A DNA stretch of 64,000 nucleotides, from positions 1 through 64,000 of the forward strand of contig NZ_FUYC01000011.1 in assembly GCF_900167125.1 (NCBI RefSeq), in the 5' to 3' direction. Both the position numbers and the translations under genes were made by a program. How positions within the stretch are numbered: the stretch's first letter is position 1; each line of letters begins with the position of its first letter. This document shows, one piece after another, positions 18,027 through 26,422 of this stretch. The notes beneath the pieces are model-generated. The model was not told the origin of the DNA and searched no databases. It saw only the letters and a program-made list of their open reading frames with translations. Source of the stretch: Paucidesulfovibrio gracilis DSM 16080 (GTDB taxonomy: Bacteria; Desulfobacterota; Desulfovibrionia; Desulfovibrionales; Desulfovibrionaceae).

Positions 18027-18051
18027 GCTGATTTTAAATCGAAAAATCAGC
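18027..18051. promoter_or_regulatory. Palindromic candidate operator
   Basis: A 9-base perfect inverted repeat (GCTGATTTT/AAAATCAGC) around a seven-base centre, in the leader of the DASS transporter gene. It is AT-rich and without a T-run, so it looks more like a repressor or activator site than a terminator. Confidence 0.4.
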
Positions 18052-18132
18052 AAGTTACACTCTTCACAAGCCTGCACAAAACGCAGGCATCCCCCTCCGT
18101 AGACCCAAGAAGGCGCAACGGCTCCGCAATAT

Positions 18133-18201
18133 GGCCGGGAAGACCGGACGGGGGGATGGCGCGTCTATCCACACGCTGGGGAGCCCGTCCGGTCCCCGGC
18201 C
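18133..18201. other. Long hairpin after sucD
   Basis: Two stacked perfect stems, GGCCGGG/CCCGGCC (7 pairs) and ACCGGACGGG/CCCGTCCGGT (10 pairs), separated by a small internal loop and closing a 31-base loop. It begins 34 bases past the sucD stop. No T-run follows, so it may be a processing or stability element at the 3' end of the kor-suc transcript. Confidence 0.6.
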
Positions 18202-18234
18202 ACAGCACCGCAGATGCGGCGCTGATGGTCGAAT

Positions 18235-19110
18235 CTATTTACCGAGCGCTTCGGCCACGGTGCGGCCCAGGCTGCCCAGTTCCTTGACCACGGTGACGCC
18301 CGCGTCTTCCAAAGCCGCGATCTTGTCCTCGCCGCGTCCCTTGGAACCGCTGATGATGGCGCCCGCGTGTCCCATGCGCTTGCCCGCAGGGGCAGTGAGT
18401 CCGGCAATAAAACCGAACACCGGCTTGGGATAGTTGGTTTCCTTGATGTAGGCCGCGGCCTTTTCCTCGTTGTCGCCGCCGATTTCGCCCAGCATGCACA
18501 CGGCCTCGGTGTCCGGGTCGTTGCGGAACATTTCCAGCAGGTCGATGAACTTCAGGCCCGGGACCGGGTCGCCGCCGATGCCGATGCAGGTGCTCTGGCC
18601 CAGGCCCGCGCTGGTGAGCTGGTGCACGGCTTCATAGGTGAGGGTGCCGGAACGGCTGATCAGGCCCACGGTGCCGGGACGATGGATGTAGTCCGGCATA
18701 ATGCCGATCTTGCATTTGCCGGGGCTGATCACGCCGGGGCAGTTCGGCCCGATGAGCATGGTGCCGCGTTCCTTGAGAAAGGCCTTGCAGCGGACCATGT
18801 CCAGCACGGGAATGTGTTCGGTGATGAGGATGACGAGCTTGATGCCCGCCTCGGCGGCTTCGCAGGCGGAATCAGCGGACGCGCCCGCCGGGACGAAGAT
18901 GATGCTGGTGTCCGCGCCCGTGGCGTCCACGGCTTCCTTCATGGTGTTGTACACGGGCAGGCCCAGGGCTTCCTGGCCGCCCTTGCCCGGAGTGACTCCG
19001 GCCACGATGTTGGTGCCGTAGTCCAGCATTTTCTGGCCGTGGAAACTTCCTTCGCGGCCGGTCAGCCCCTGAACGATCACACGGGTGTTTTCATTGACGA
19101 GAATACTCAT
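18235..19110 (-). CDS. sucD: Succinyl-CoA synthetase, alpha subunit
   Basis: A 291-residue alpha subunit of succinate-CoA ligase, which makes ATP or GTP from succinyl-CoA. The CoA-binding Rossmann region ([11 protein letters not shown]), the IGPNCPGVI motif and the phospho-histidine H248 in GHAGA are intact. The start at 19110 overlaps the sucC stop by four bases (ATGA), which indicates translational coupling and sets the start; the frame opens further upstream. It directly follows the 2-oxoglutarate oxidoreductase genes, whose product is its substrate. Confidence 0.96.
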   Translation of the reverse strand: MSILVNENTRVIVQGLTGREGSFHGQKMLDYGTNIVAGVTPGKGGQEALGLPVYNTMKEAVDATGADTSIIFVPAGASADSACEAAEAGIKLVILITEHIPVLDMVRCKAFLKERGTMLIGPNCPGVISPGKCKIGIMPDYIHRPGTVGLISRSGTLTYEAVHQLTSAGLGQSTCIGIGGDPVPGLKFIDLLEMFRNDPDTEAVCMLGEIGGDNEEKAAAYIKETNYPKPVFGFIAGLTAPAGKRMGHAGAIISGSKGRGEDKIAALEDAGVTVVKELGSLGRTVAEALGK

Positions 19111-20279
19111 GAGCGGGCCTCCCGGGTCAGTTCGGCGATGCAGCGGGCCGCTTCGGTCATGGAGTCGGCCGAAGTGAAGTTCATGCCGCATTCCTTGAGG
19201 ATACGCCGTCCCTCTTCCACGTTGGTGCCTTCCATGCGCACCACCACGGGCAGGGTCAGATTCAGTTTTTTCGCGGCCTGGACCACACCCTCGGCCACGA
19301 TGTCGCAGCGAAGAATGCCGCCGAAGATATTGATCAGAATACCGCGGACATTGGGATCGGAAAGCATGACCTCAAAGCCCTTGGAAACCATTTCCACGTT
19401 GGCGCCGCCGCCCGCGTCCAGGAAGTTGGCGGGTTCGGCTCCGGCCTGCTTTACGGCGTCCATGGTGGCCATGGCCAGGCCCGCACCGTTGACCATGGTC
19501 CCCACATAGCCGTCCAGCTTGACGTAGTTGACGCCCAGCTCCGCGGCCTTGCGCTCCAGGGGATCCTCTTCCTCGGGATCCTCCATGGCCTTGATCTCCG
19601 GGTGGCGCTTCAGGGCGCTCTCATCGAAGTTCATCTTGGCGTCCAGCGCGATGAGGTCGCCTTCCTCGGTCACGGCCAGGGGGTTGATCTCCACCTGGGT
19701 GGCGTCCTTTTCCACACAAAGCCGCAGCAGATTGGTGATGAAGGAGACACCCTTGCCAACCTGCTGCGGGGTGAGACCGCACCCGAACAGCAACTGTCGG
19801 GCCTGGTACGGCCAAATGTGATGCCCACCGTCCAGACGGGTGGTGAAAATTCGCTCGGGGTGCGTTTCCGCAACCTCTTCAATGTCCATGCCGCCATCCG
19901 GGGAGGCCATGACCGTGAGGCACTCGGCCCCGCGATCCAGCACCACGGCCAGGTACAATTCCTGCGCAATGGCCGTTCCCTGCTCCACCCAGACGTTGTT
20001 GACCTTTTTGCCTTCCGGCCCGGTCTGGTGCGTCACCAGCTGCATGCCGATGATCTGCTCCGCAGCGGTCTCGACCTCGTCCAAGGTCTTGCAGACCTTG
20101 ACGCCGCCGCCCTTGCCGCGGCCGCCCGCATGGATCTGGGCCTTGACCACCCGGATGGGTCCGGGCAGGCCTTCGCCCACCTTGCGCGCCTCGGCGGGCG
20201 TGGCGGCCACGCCCCCCACCGGGACTGGAACGCCATATTCCGCCAACAGTCCCTTGGCCTGATACTCGTGAATGTTCAT
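19107..20279 (-). CDS. sucC: Succinyl-CoA synthetase, beta subunit
   Basis: A 390-residue beta subunit with an N-terminal ATP-grasp fold ([37 protein letters not shown]), the NPLAVTEEG metal/nucleotide motif and a C-terminal GGGANVEMV region followed by [16 protein letters not shown], as in E. coli SucC. Full length. It is coupled to sucD by a four-base overlap. A 90-base gap from the upstream oxidoreductase gene holds two hairpins. It works with SucD to conserve the energy of succinyl-CoA. Confidence 0.96.
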   Translation of the reverse strand: MNIHEYQAKGLLAEYGVPVPVGGVAATPAEARKVGEGLPGPIRVVKAQIHAGGRGKGGGVKVCKTLDEVETAAEQIIGMQLVTHQTGPEGKKVNNVWVEQGTAIAQELYLAVVLDRGAECLTVMASPDGGMDIEEVAETHPERIFTTRLDGGHHIWPYQARQLLFGCGLTPQQVGKGVSFITNLLRLCVEKDATQVEINPLAVTEEGDLIALDAKMNFDESALKRHPEIKAMEDPEEEDPLERKAAELGVNYVKLDGYVGTMVNGAGLAMATMDAVKQAGAEPANFLDAGGGANVEMVSKGFEVMLSDPNVRGILINIFGGILRCDIVAEGVVQAAKKLNLTLPVVVRMEGTNVEEGRRILKECGMNFTSADSMTEAARCIAELTREARS

Positions 20280-20301
20280 GAAAACTCCTGTGCTTTGGCC
20301 G

Positions 20302-20360
20302 CCCCGCGCCGCTGCGCGGGGACGACCGTACCGAGGGACGACGTGCGGTCCTGCCGTCCC
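20302..20360. other. Pair of intercistronic hairpins between korC and sucC
   Basis: Two inverted repeats: CCCCGCGC/GCGCGGGG with a four-base loop (20302-20321) and AGGGACG/CGTCCCT (about 20334-20360). No T-run follows either. In an operon such folds often mark an RNA cleavage or stability boundary and can change the ratio of upstream to downstream proteins. Confidence 0.5.
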
Positions 20361-20369
20361 TGCCTTGGT

Positions 20370-20921
20370 TTACACCTGCGCCATATAGGGCTGGGCCAAT
20401 TCCTCGCCGAGCCGCAAGGCTTCCTGGTTGGACGCAAAATGCGCCTTGGCGAAGCGACGCTCCACCACCCGCTCCAACGAGGACAATTTGACGATCCCCG
20501 TGAGTGTGGTCAATGCCCCAAGCACACAGATGTTGAAGGCCACGGCCTTGCCCAGCCGGGCCAGCACATTTTTATACATGGGAATGCCGATCTGTTCCGC
20601 ATCCACACGGGGATTCGGTTGTACCAGATCACAGTCATATAAGCACAGTCCGCCCGGACGAATCAGGGGCAGATATTTATTGGACGCTTCCTCGGTGAGG
20701 GCCACCAGGATATTGGGCTGCAACACCTTGGGGAAGAAAATTTCCGAATCGGAAATAATCACGTCGGAACGCGTTGCCCCGCCGCGGGCCTCCGGGCCGT
20801 AGGACTGGGACTGCACCGCGGTGAGGTTCTCCTCCAGGGCAGCGGTCTCCGCCAGCAGGATGGCCATGGTGATGACGCCCTGCCCGCCGGAACCGGACAA
20901 CAGAAAACGATACCTTTCCAT
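20370..20921 (-). CDS. korC: 2-oxoacid:ferredoxin oxidoreductase, gamma subunit
   Basis: A 183-residue gamma subunit of the pyruvate/2-oxoglutarate:ferredoxin oxidoreductase family. It begins with the conserved FLLSGSGGQGVITMA motif and contains the SYGPEARGGATRSDVIIS stretch. It is the fourth gene of korD-A-B-C, six bases after korB. The complex oxidises a 2-oxoacid to its acyl-CoA and reduces ferredoxin. Linkage to sucCD makes 2-oxoglutarate the likely substrate. Confidence 0.92.
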   Translation of the reverse strand: MERYRFLLSGSGGQGVITMAILLAETAALEENLTAVQSQSYGPEARGGATRSDVIISDSEIFFPKVLQPNILVALTEEASNKYLPLIRPGGLCLYDCDLVQPNPRVDAEQIGIPMYKNVLARLGKAVAFNICVLGALTTLTGIVKLSSLERVVERRFAKAHFASNQEALRLGEELAQPYMAQV

Positions 20922-20927
20922 GAGGTT

Positions 20928-21731
20928 TTACTCCTTGCCTTCCGCCAGAGCGATGACGTTCTGGTACTCTTCGCAGTACTCGGGCCGCTCGCGTTCCACA
21001 AACACGCCGCGAGGAATCAGATTTTGATTTTCCTCCAGCTTTTTGGAACCCAGGGGAGCGGTGTTGTCGCGGTAGTATTCCAGCAGCTGCACGGCGCCGC
21101 CCATCTTGTTCTTCCGGCCGAAGTACGTGGGGCATTGCACCATGACTTCCACTACGGAGAATCCCTTGTGCTCAATGGCCTTGGTCAGGATCTTGCTCAG
21201 TTCCTTGACATGGAAGGCGGTGGTGCGGGCCACGAATGTGGCTCCGGCGCCCCTGGCCAGCTCAACGGCATCGAAATCGTCGTCAATGCTGCGGTAGGGC
21301 GCGGTGGTGGCCAACACGCCCCGGCCGGAAAGCGGGGAATACTGTCCGCCGGTCATGCCGTAGATGCGGTTATTCAGCACGATGGCGGTCATATCGATAT
21401 TGCGTCGGCAGGCGTGGATAAAGTGGTTGCCGCCGATGGCCATGGCGTCGCCGTCGCCCATGGGCACGACCACGTTCAGCTCGGGCTTGGTCATTTTGAT
21501 GCCCGTGGCGCAAGGCAGGGCGCGGCCATGCATGGTGTGCATGGTGTGGAAATCCACATAGCCGGAAATGCGGGCGGAGCAGCCGATGCCCGAAACCATG
21601 CACATGGAGGTCGGGTCCAGTCCCAGCTTATCCACCACGTGCAGCAGGCTGTTCAGCACGGTGCCGTGGCCGCAGCCCGGGCACCAGATGTGCGGAAAAA
21701 AGCGCTCGCGGATGAGATCTCGAAAAGCCAT
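20928..21731 (-). CDS. korB: 2-oxoacid:ferredoxin oxidoreductase, beta subunit
   Basis: A 267-residue thiamine-diphosphate-binding subunit. It has the cluster-linked CPGCGHG motif at the N-terminus and the TPP signature GDGDAMAIGGNH. The ATG at 21731 lies one base after the korA stop, with an AAGGGGG ribosome site inside the end of korA, so this start is preferred over the open frame to 21752. It forms the catalytic core with KorA. Confidence 0.93.
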   Translation of the reverse strand: MAFRDLIRERFFPHIWCPGCGHGTVLNSLLHVVDKLGLDPTSMCMVSGIGCSARISGYVDFHTMHTMHGRALPCATGIKMTKPELNVVVPMGDGDAMAIGGNHFIHACRRNIDMTAIVLNNRIYGMTGGQYSPLSGRGVLATTAPYRSIDDDFDAVELARGAGATFVARTTAFHVKELSKILTKAIEHKGFSVVEVMVQCPTYFGRKNKMGGAVQLLEYYRDNTAPLGSKKLEENQNLIPRGVFVERERPEYCEEYQNVIALAEGKE

Positions 21732-21732
21732 G

Positions 21733-22890
21733 TTACACCCCCTTCCCTTCAATCACGCGCATGACGTTGCCGATGTCCGTCGGTGTCACGAGCGTTCCGT
21801 CAACTCGGTTCACAAGATAGACATGGTCGGGGTTGTCCACGGCCTGCTTCACTTGCGCCATGACCTGTCCCATGTTCATTTCCACTACAAAGACGCTCTT
21901 GGCGTTGGCGGTCTTCTCGCGCACCAATTCCTTGGGGAACGGCCAGATGGTCTGCAGCTCCAGCAGGCCGACGCGGTGTCCCTTTTGCCGTCTGGTCTCC
22001 ACCAGATGGCGGGCGCTGCGGGCTGCGGAGCCGTAGGAAATGAGCACGCTCTCGGCGTCTTCCATGTAGAATTCCTTCCAACGCGCCAGCTCGTTGACCC
22101 GGCCTTCAATCTTGTCCACCAGGTGGTGCACCAGCTTGTTGACCTGCTCGGGCTGCTCCGTAGGAAAGCCCCAGATGTCGTGATACAAGCCCGTGACGTG
22201 GTAGCGATGAATATCGCCGTAGTCGGACATGGGCAGACGGCCGTCTTCCCGGGGCAGGTAGGGGTGATAGTTGACGCCGGGCTTGACGGCCGTGCGCAAA
22301 CGCTCGGTGACGGGCAGTTCGCCTGCCGGGGGGATCACCAGACGCTCACGCATGTGCCCCATGACCTCGTCGAAGAGCAGGATGACGGGAGTGCGGTAGG
22401 CCTCCGCAATGTTGAACGCTTCAACGGTGACGGCAAACATGTCCTGCACTGTGGAGGCGGTCAGGGTCACGATGGAATGTTCCCCGTGGGTGCCCCAGCG
22501 GGCCTGGTTCACATCCGCCTGAGCCACCTTGGTGGCCAGACCCGTGGACGGACCGGCGCGCTGCACATCCACCACAACGCAGGGAATCTCGGCCATGGCC
22601 GCGTAGCCGATGGCCTCTTGTTTCAATGAAAAGCCGGGTCCGCTCGTGGCGGTCATGGCCTTGGCCCCGGCCAGGGAGGCGCCGCACACCGCGCACATGG
22701 AAGCAATTTCATCTTCCATCTGCACGAAGGTGCCGCCTACCTTGGGCAAATTTTCCGCCAGATGCTCGGCCACTTCCGTGGACGGGGTGATGGGATACCC
22801 CGCGAAAAACCGAACTCCGGCATACAACGCGCCGCGAACGCAGGCCTCGTTGCCCTGAACAAATCGGACGTCCTGCTGAGCCCCACTCAT
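21733..22890 (-). CDS. korA: 2-oxoacid:ferredoxin oxidoreductase, alpha subunit
   Basis: A 385-residue alpha subunit with the typical N-terminal YPITPSTEVAE motif, the QMEDEIASM substrate/TPP region and ATSGPGFSLKQE. The residues fit the KorA/VorB-type split enzyme rather than the single-chain pyruvate oxidoreductase that sulfate reducers also carry. Its start overlaps the korD stop (ATGA), showing coupling. With sucCD downstream it most likely uses 2-oxoglutarate; branched-chain 2-oxoacids are a lesser possibility. Confidence 0.93.
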   Translation of the reverse strand: MSGAQQDVRFVQGNEACVRGALYAGVRFFAGYPITPSTEVAEHLAENLPKVGGTFVQMEDEIASMCAVCGASLAGAKAMTATSGPGFSLKQEAIGYAAMAEIPCVVVDVQRAGPSTGLATKVAQADVNQARWGTHGEHSIVTLTASTVQDMFAVTVEAFNIAEAYRTPVILLFDEVMGHMRERLVIPPAGELPVTERLRTAVKPGVNYHPYLPREDGRLPMSDYGDIHRYHVTGLYHDIWGFPTEQPEQVNKLVHHLVDKIEGRVNELARWKEFYMEDAESVLISYGSAARSARHLVETRRQKGHRVGLLELQTIWPFPKELVREKTANAKSVFVVEMNMGQVMAQVKQAVDNPDHVYLVNRVDGTLVTPTDIGNVMRVIEGKGV

Positions 22891-23108
22891 GACCGGGCCT
22901 CCTCCGTCACTTTTCCGGTCCCTTTGACCGGCTTGTTGACCACAATGGCGAGGTCGGGACAGTACAGCTCACACATCCCGCAACCGATGCACAGTTCGGG
23001 GTCCACCTGAGCCTTTTCCCCGACAAGCGAGAGAGCCTTCTTGGGGCAAAACGCCACGCATACGCCGCAGCCCTTGCACCACAACACATTGATCTCGACT
23101 GCCTCCAT
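22887..23108 (-). CDS. korD: 2-oxoacid:ferredoxin oxidoreductase, delta (ferredoxin) subunit
   Basis: A 73-residue protein with two 4Fe-4S motifs, CKGCGVCVAFCP and CIGCGMCELYCP, carrying electrons from the KorAB core. The start at 23108 has a GGAG ribosome site seven bases upstream. The open frame to 23387 is not ferredoxin-like and is rejected. It is the first gene of korDABC-sucCD and overlaps korA by four bases. Confidence 0.94.
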   Translation of the reverse strand: MEAVEINVLWCKGCGVCVAFCPKKALSLVGEKAQVDPELCIGCGMCELYCPDLAIVVNKPVKGTGKVTEEARS

Positions 23109-23727
23109 GCCGTTCTCCAAAAAATTGACCTTCCGGCGCTCGGAAAGTCGGTTAAGATAAACAGTTCGCCGAATCACGGACAACGCGGGCTTCACCCACG
23201 GACCTTGCCGCACCTTGGAGGGCCGCGACGCAGTCCTCGAAGACCTTGACCGCCAAGGCTCCGTGCCTCCATGCCCCGTGACGGGGTCGAAAACGTTTCG
23301 GCAAAACCAGCATGCTCCATCCTCACTTCGTTGGACTGAGTGATTGAATGATTGAGTGATTGTATGACAAGCAGACAAAGGCCGCAACCCCCTTTTTGCA
23401 ATTAACGGCGTTTCACTTTAAAAACGCCATCAACCACCCGTTATCCTGACAAAAAAATGCCGATACTGTCTGAACAACCAATCCGGCCCTCACGAAGCGC
23501 AAATGGCTGAACAGGCTCTTTTCATTGGGAAATATTCAGAATCATGCATGAGAAGGGATGAGCGCCCACGGCAATCGGTCCCTCGGTTCCGTCACGGCAT
23601 GCCGTATTGCCTTTCCTTCCCTTTTGTGCCAAAAAAGCGCCCCTTCAAGGATTTTGTGTACGATTGCGGCACACTGTGGAACCTGACTTCACGCGACACG
23701 AACTGACAACGAAACTGAGATGGAACT
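23109..23727. other. Divergent regulatory region between korD and a lipoprotein gene
   Basis: A 619-base non-coding region upstream of two divergent genes, so it must hold the promoters of korDABC-sucCD and of the lipoprotein gene. I cannot name either promoter with confidence. A four-unit tandem repeat of an 8-base motif lies at 23337-23368. A short open frame at 23503-23706 has no ribosome site or recognisable product. Confidence 0.5.
23337..23368. repeat. Four copies of an 8-base tandem repeat
   Basis: Consecutive units TGAGTGAT, TGAATGAT, TGAGTGAT and TGTATGAC make a perfect 8-base period. It lies about 230 bases upstream of korD. It may be a slippage-prone simple repeat or phased protein-binding sites. 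Confidence 0.65.
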
Positions 23728-24309
23728 ATGAAGAAGATTTGTTTGCTGCTGATGTGTCTGGCTGTTTTTCTCGTTTCCGGCTGTGCCGGAACACTTCCGG
23801 TCAACTCCTACGAGCCGCAAAACATCGTGCGCTGCCAGGGAAAAGCCTCCATTGACGAGTTCACCTACGCCCCCTTTGAACGTGGCGAGGTTTCCGAAAA
23901 GAATCAGATTCACAATACCGCCCTGGGCAACATCTACATCAGTACGGATGTGGCCCAACTGGTGCGGCGCGCCACAGCACTGGAACTGGAAAAGACAGGC
24001 ATCGCCCTCACGGAGGACGCGCCCTACGCCGTGGAAGGCGAGGTTACGGATTTCGTCATCGACGACCTGGGATATTCTGTGGATTGGGAATACGCCGTGA
24101 CCTACAGCATTCGGGACAAGAGCACCAACGCCCTGGCATTTCAGAAGACCTTCCGCCCCGAGCCGGTCCATTCCGGCAAATTCGGCAGGCCTTCGGACTT
24201 TTCCCAGACCGTGAGCGAAATCATCCTCTCGGGATACAACATGTTCATCCACGACCAGGGCGCGCTCAATCTGCTGCGCACGGATCAGCCCGAAGTCGCG
24301 GAACAATAG
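23728..24309 (+). CDS. Predicted lipoprotein of unknown function
   Basis: A 193-residue protein with a lipoprotein signal peptide: MKK, a hydrophobic core (ICLLLMCLAVFLV) and the lipobox VSGC with the modified cysteine at residue 19. The mature part is acidic and soluble, with no known motif visible. It should be anchored to the inner leaflet of the outer membrane or to the inner membrane. It is a single gene, 140 bases before a glycosyltransferase gene on the same strand. I do not recognise the family and give no function. Confidence 0.8.
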   Translation: MKKICLLLMCLAVFLVSGCAGTLPVNSYEPQNIVRCQGKASIDEFTYAPFERGEVSEKNQIHNTALGNIYISTDVAQLVRRATALELEKTGIALTEDAPYAVEGEVTDFVIDDLGYSVDWEYAVTYSIRDKSTNALAFQKTFRPEPVHSGKFGRPSDFSQTVSEIILSGYNMFIHDQGALNLLRTDQPEVAEQ

Positions 24310-24449
24310 ACGCACCATCTTCCGGGGATCGGGCTGCAATACCAGCAGCCTGTTTCCCGGTCTTCCCCGCATCGCAGCGGAATGATCCTTGCCCCCGGCC
24401 TGCTCCGAATCACATTGACCCGGGGCAGGGAGCATATTAGACGGGCTGG

Positions 24450-25490
24450 ATGCTGCATCAGCGCCGAAAAACATCAACGCCCCTGGTCTCGGTGGCCATG
24501 CCCTGCTGGAATGCGGAAAGCACCCTGCCCGCCTGCCTGGACAGCCTGCTGGCCCAGACCTGGACCGATTTCGAGATCGTGGCCGTGGACGACGGTTCCA
24601 AGGACAACACCTCGAACGTGCTCCGGGAGTACGCCCGGCGCGATGCCCGTGTGCGGCCGTTTCGCATCCGTCATGGGGGCGTGGCCGTGGCCGCGAACAC
24701 CGCCCTGGAAAAATCCCGCGGCAGGTTCGTGGCCCGCATGGACGCGGATGACCTCGCCCTGCCCGAACGCCTGGCCTCCCAGGTCAGCTGGCTGGCCACA
24801 CGGCCCAAACTGGGCTTGGTGGGGAGCCGCGTCCGCTTTGGCGGCGACCGCGATGCCGCCCGGGGCTACGCCCTATATGTGGATTGGACCAACCGGTTGG
24901 TGACCAGCGAGGCCATTTCCCTGAACCGTTTTGTGGAATCCCCGTTCGCGTTTCCTTCCGTCATGTTCCGGCGGGAACTCTTTCTGGAGCACGGCGGATT
25001 CCGGGACGGCGACTTTCCCGAGGACTATGAATTCCTGCTCCGGCTCATGGACCGGGGGGTGCTCATGGAAAAGGTGGATGCGGAGCTGCTGGTCTGGAAT
25101 GACCCTCCGTCCCGCCTGACACGCACCGACCCACGCTACGACCCGGCCGCGTTCTACCGCGTCAAAGCCAAGTACCTGGCGCGCTGGCTGGCGCAACATA
25201 ACCCCGACCATCCGCGGGTGGGCGTGCTGGGAGCGGGTCGGCCAACGCGCAAACGGGCCGAGATGCTTTCGGAATATGGCATTGAAATCACTGAGTATTA
25301 CGACCTTGATCCGCGCAAGGTGGGTCAGGTGATCCAGGGGCGACCGGTTCGCCACCGGGACGAAGTGCCGCCGCCGGGACGCCGTTTTCTGCTGTCCTAT
25401 GTGGCTTCCCGCGGGGCGCGGGAAGATATCGGCGCGTTCCTGCGCTCCCGTCGCTACAACCTGGGCCGGGACTGGCTCGCCGTGGCCTGA
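24450..25490 (+). CDS. Family 2 glycosyltransferase with extra C-terminal domain
   Basis: A 346-residue protein. The first 240 residues are a GT2 (GT-A fold) sugar transferase: VSVAMPCWNAE at the N-terminus, VDDGSKDNT, and the metal-binding DAD at 98-100 (ARMDADDLALPERL). From about residue 253 a second domain begins with a dinucleotide-like GVLGAG turn and ends FLLSYVASRGAREDIGAFL; this is not part of a standard GT2. There is no membrane segment, so the enzyme is probably cytosolic. The ribosome site before 24450 is weak. Its substrate and target glycan are unknown; it may act on a surface polysaccharide or modify flagellin. Confidence 0.8.
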   Translation: MLHQRRKTSTPLVSVAMPCWNAESTLPACLDSLLAQTWTDFEIVAVDDGSKDNTSNVLREYARRDARVRPFRIRHGGVAVAANTALEKSRGRFVARMDADDLALPERLASQVSWLATRPKLGLVGSRVRFGGDRDAARGYALYVDWTNRLVTSEAISLNRFVESPFAFPSVMFRRELFLEHGGFRDGDFPEDYEFLLRLMDRGVLMEKVDAELLVWNDPPSRLTRTDPRYDPAAFYRVKAKYLARWLAQHNPDHPRVGVLGAGRPTRKRAEMLSEYGIEITEYYDLDPRKVGQVIQGRPVRHRDEVPPPGRRFLLSYVASRGAREDIGAFLRSRRYNLGRDWLAVA

Positions 25491-25520
25491 GCCGGATACG
25501 CGCTTTTCTGCGGGCAGGCT

Positions 25521-25967
25521 CTATGCCTGGCCCGCCTCGTCGTCCAGATTCCCGGGCAGGCCCATGACCCAATCCCGAATTTCATCCCGAACCCGGCGAT
25601 AGACCTGCATGGTTTCCGCCCGGTCTGCGGCGGAGCGGGCCAGTTCCGGTGGATCGTCAAACCCCTTGTGTACGCGCCTGGTCCTGCCCGGGAAAAAAGG
25701 ACAGTGCTCCTTGGCGTGTCCGCAGAGCGTGACCACATAATCAAACGTCTCTTCGGACAGCTCCTCCAGTCGCTTAGAGGTTTGGCCCGAGATATCCACG
25801 CCCGCCTCGGCCATGACCTCAACGGCCAGTGGATCCAGCCCGCGCGCCACCACTCCGGCGGAAAAAGCGGTCAATTCCGGCCGCAACGCCCTGGCAAATC
25901 CCTCGGCCATCTGGCTGCGGCAGGAGTTACCCGTGCAGAGAAATAAAATACGAACCGACTCTTGCAT
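25521..25967 (-). CDS. arsC: Thioredoxin-coupled arsenate reductase (ArsC, low-MW phosphatase fold)
   Basis: A 148-residue protein. The phosphatase-like loop C11-TGNSCR (residues 11-17) and the redox cysteines C82 and C89 (TLCGHAKEHCP) match the three-cysteine relay of the Bacillus/Staphylococcus ArsC family at almost the same positions. It should reduce arsenate to arsenite with thioredoxin. The start lies three bases after the stop of a second arsC-type gene, so the two form one unit. No arsR, arsB or acr3 gene is present in this window. A plain tyrosine-phosphatase role is less likely because of the Cys82/Cys89 pair. Confidence 0.82.
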   Translation of the reverse strand: MQESVRILFLCTGNSCRSQMAEGFARALRPELTAFSAGVVARGLDPLAVEVMAEAGVDISGQTSKRLEELSEETFDYVVTLCGHAKEHCPFFPGRTRRVHKGFDDPPELARSAADRAETMQVYRRVRDEIRDWVMGLPGNLDDEAGQA

Positions 25968-25969
25968 GC

Positions 25970-26422
25970 CTACTCCGAAAACGGGCTGTCCGTCCGAAAC
26001 GATCCGGTAAAGGGATTGCGGACCCGCTCCTTGATGCTCTCGCGAATGGCGCGCACCTGGGCGAGTTTTTCCTCATGCGACCCGGTCACCTTGGCCGGAT
26101 CGGGAAACGGCCAGTGCCAACGATTGGCCACGCCCGGGAAAACCGGACACTTCTTTTCCTGCTCGTCATCGCACACCGTGATCACATAATCATAGAGCCG
26201 CCCGGCGCGAAACAGATCAAACACGGATTGGGTACGCTTTTCGGACAGGTCAATGCCTTCCTCCTGCATGACCTCCACCACCAAGGGATTGATCTGCGTA
26301 GGTTCCAACCCCGCGCTCTCCACCTCGAATTCCTCGCCGCCGAAACGTTGCAGCAGCGCCTCGGCCATCTGGCTGCGGGCGCTGTTGTGGTTGCAAATGA
26401 ACAGGACACGTACCTTGCTCAT
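25970..26422 (-). CDS. Second ArsC-type arsenate reductase / low-MW phosphatase
   Basis: A 150-residue protein with the loop C-NHNSARSQMAEALL at the N-terminus, typical of a second branch of low-molecular-weight phosphatase-like arsenate reductases. A later cysteine pair in VCDDEQEKKCP matches the C82/C89-like redox pair. The open frame extends to 26728, but homology starts at MSKVRVLFICNHN, giving 26422. It lies directly upstream of the other arsC gene and is only moderately similar to it. Two adjacent reductases of different branches could differ in redox partner or substrate. Confidence 0.8.
   Translation of the reverse strand: MSKVRVLFICNHNSARSQMAEALLQRFGGEEFEVESAGLEPTQINPLVVEVMQEEGIDLSEKRTQSVFDLFRAGRLYDYVITVCDDEQEKKCPVFPGVANRWHWPFPDPAKVTGSHEEKLAQVRAIRESIKERVRNPFTGSFRTDSPFSE

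Larger units (their letters stand above)
17706..18234. other. Intergenic region between sucD and the DASS transporter gene
   Basis: A 529-base gap with no gene. It holds a palindrome at 18027-18051 (GCTGATTTT, 7-base spacer, AAAATCAGC), a good candidate operator about 320 bases upstream of the transporter start. It also holds a long two-part hairpin at 18133-18201, 34 bases past the sucD stop. The gap suggests that the transporter-dehydrogenase unit has its own promoter, separate from korDABC-sucCD. Confidence 0.55.

Noticed and set aside
23337-23368. Possible CRISPR-like repeat
   Set aside because: Units are 8 bases without spacers, so it is a simple tandem repeat.
23503-23706. 67-residue open frame in the kor/lipoprotein leader
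   Set aside because: No ribosome site and no recognisable or hydrophobic pattern; more likely promoter DNA.
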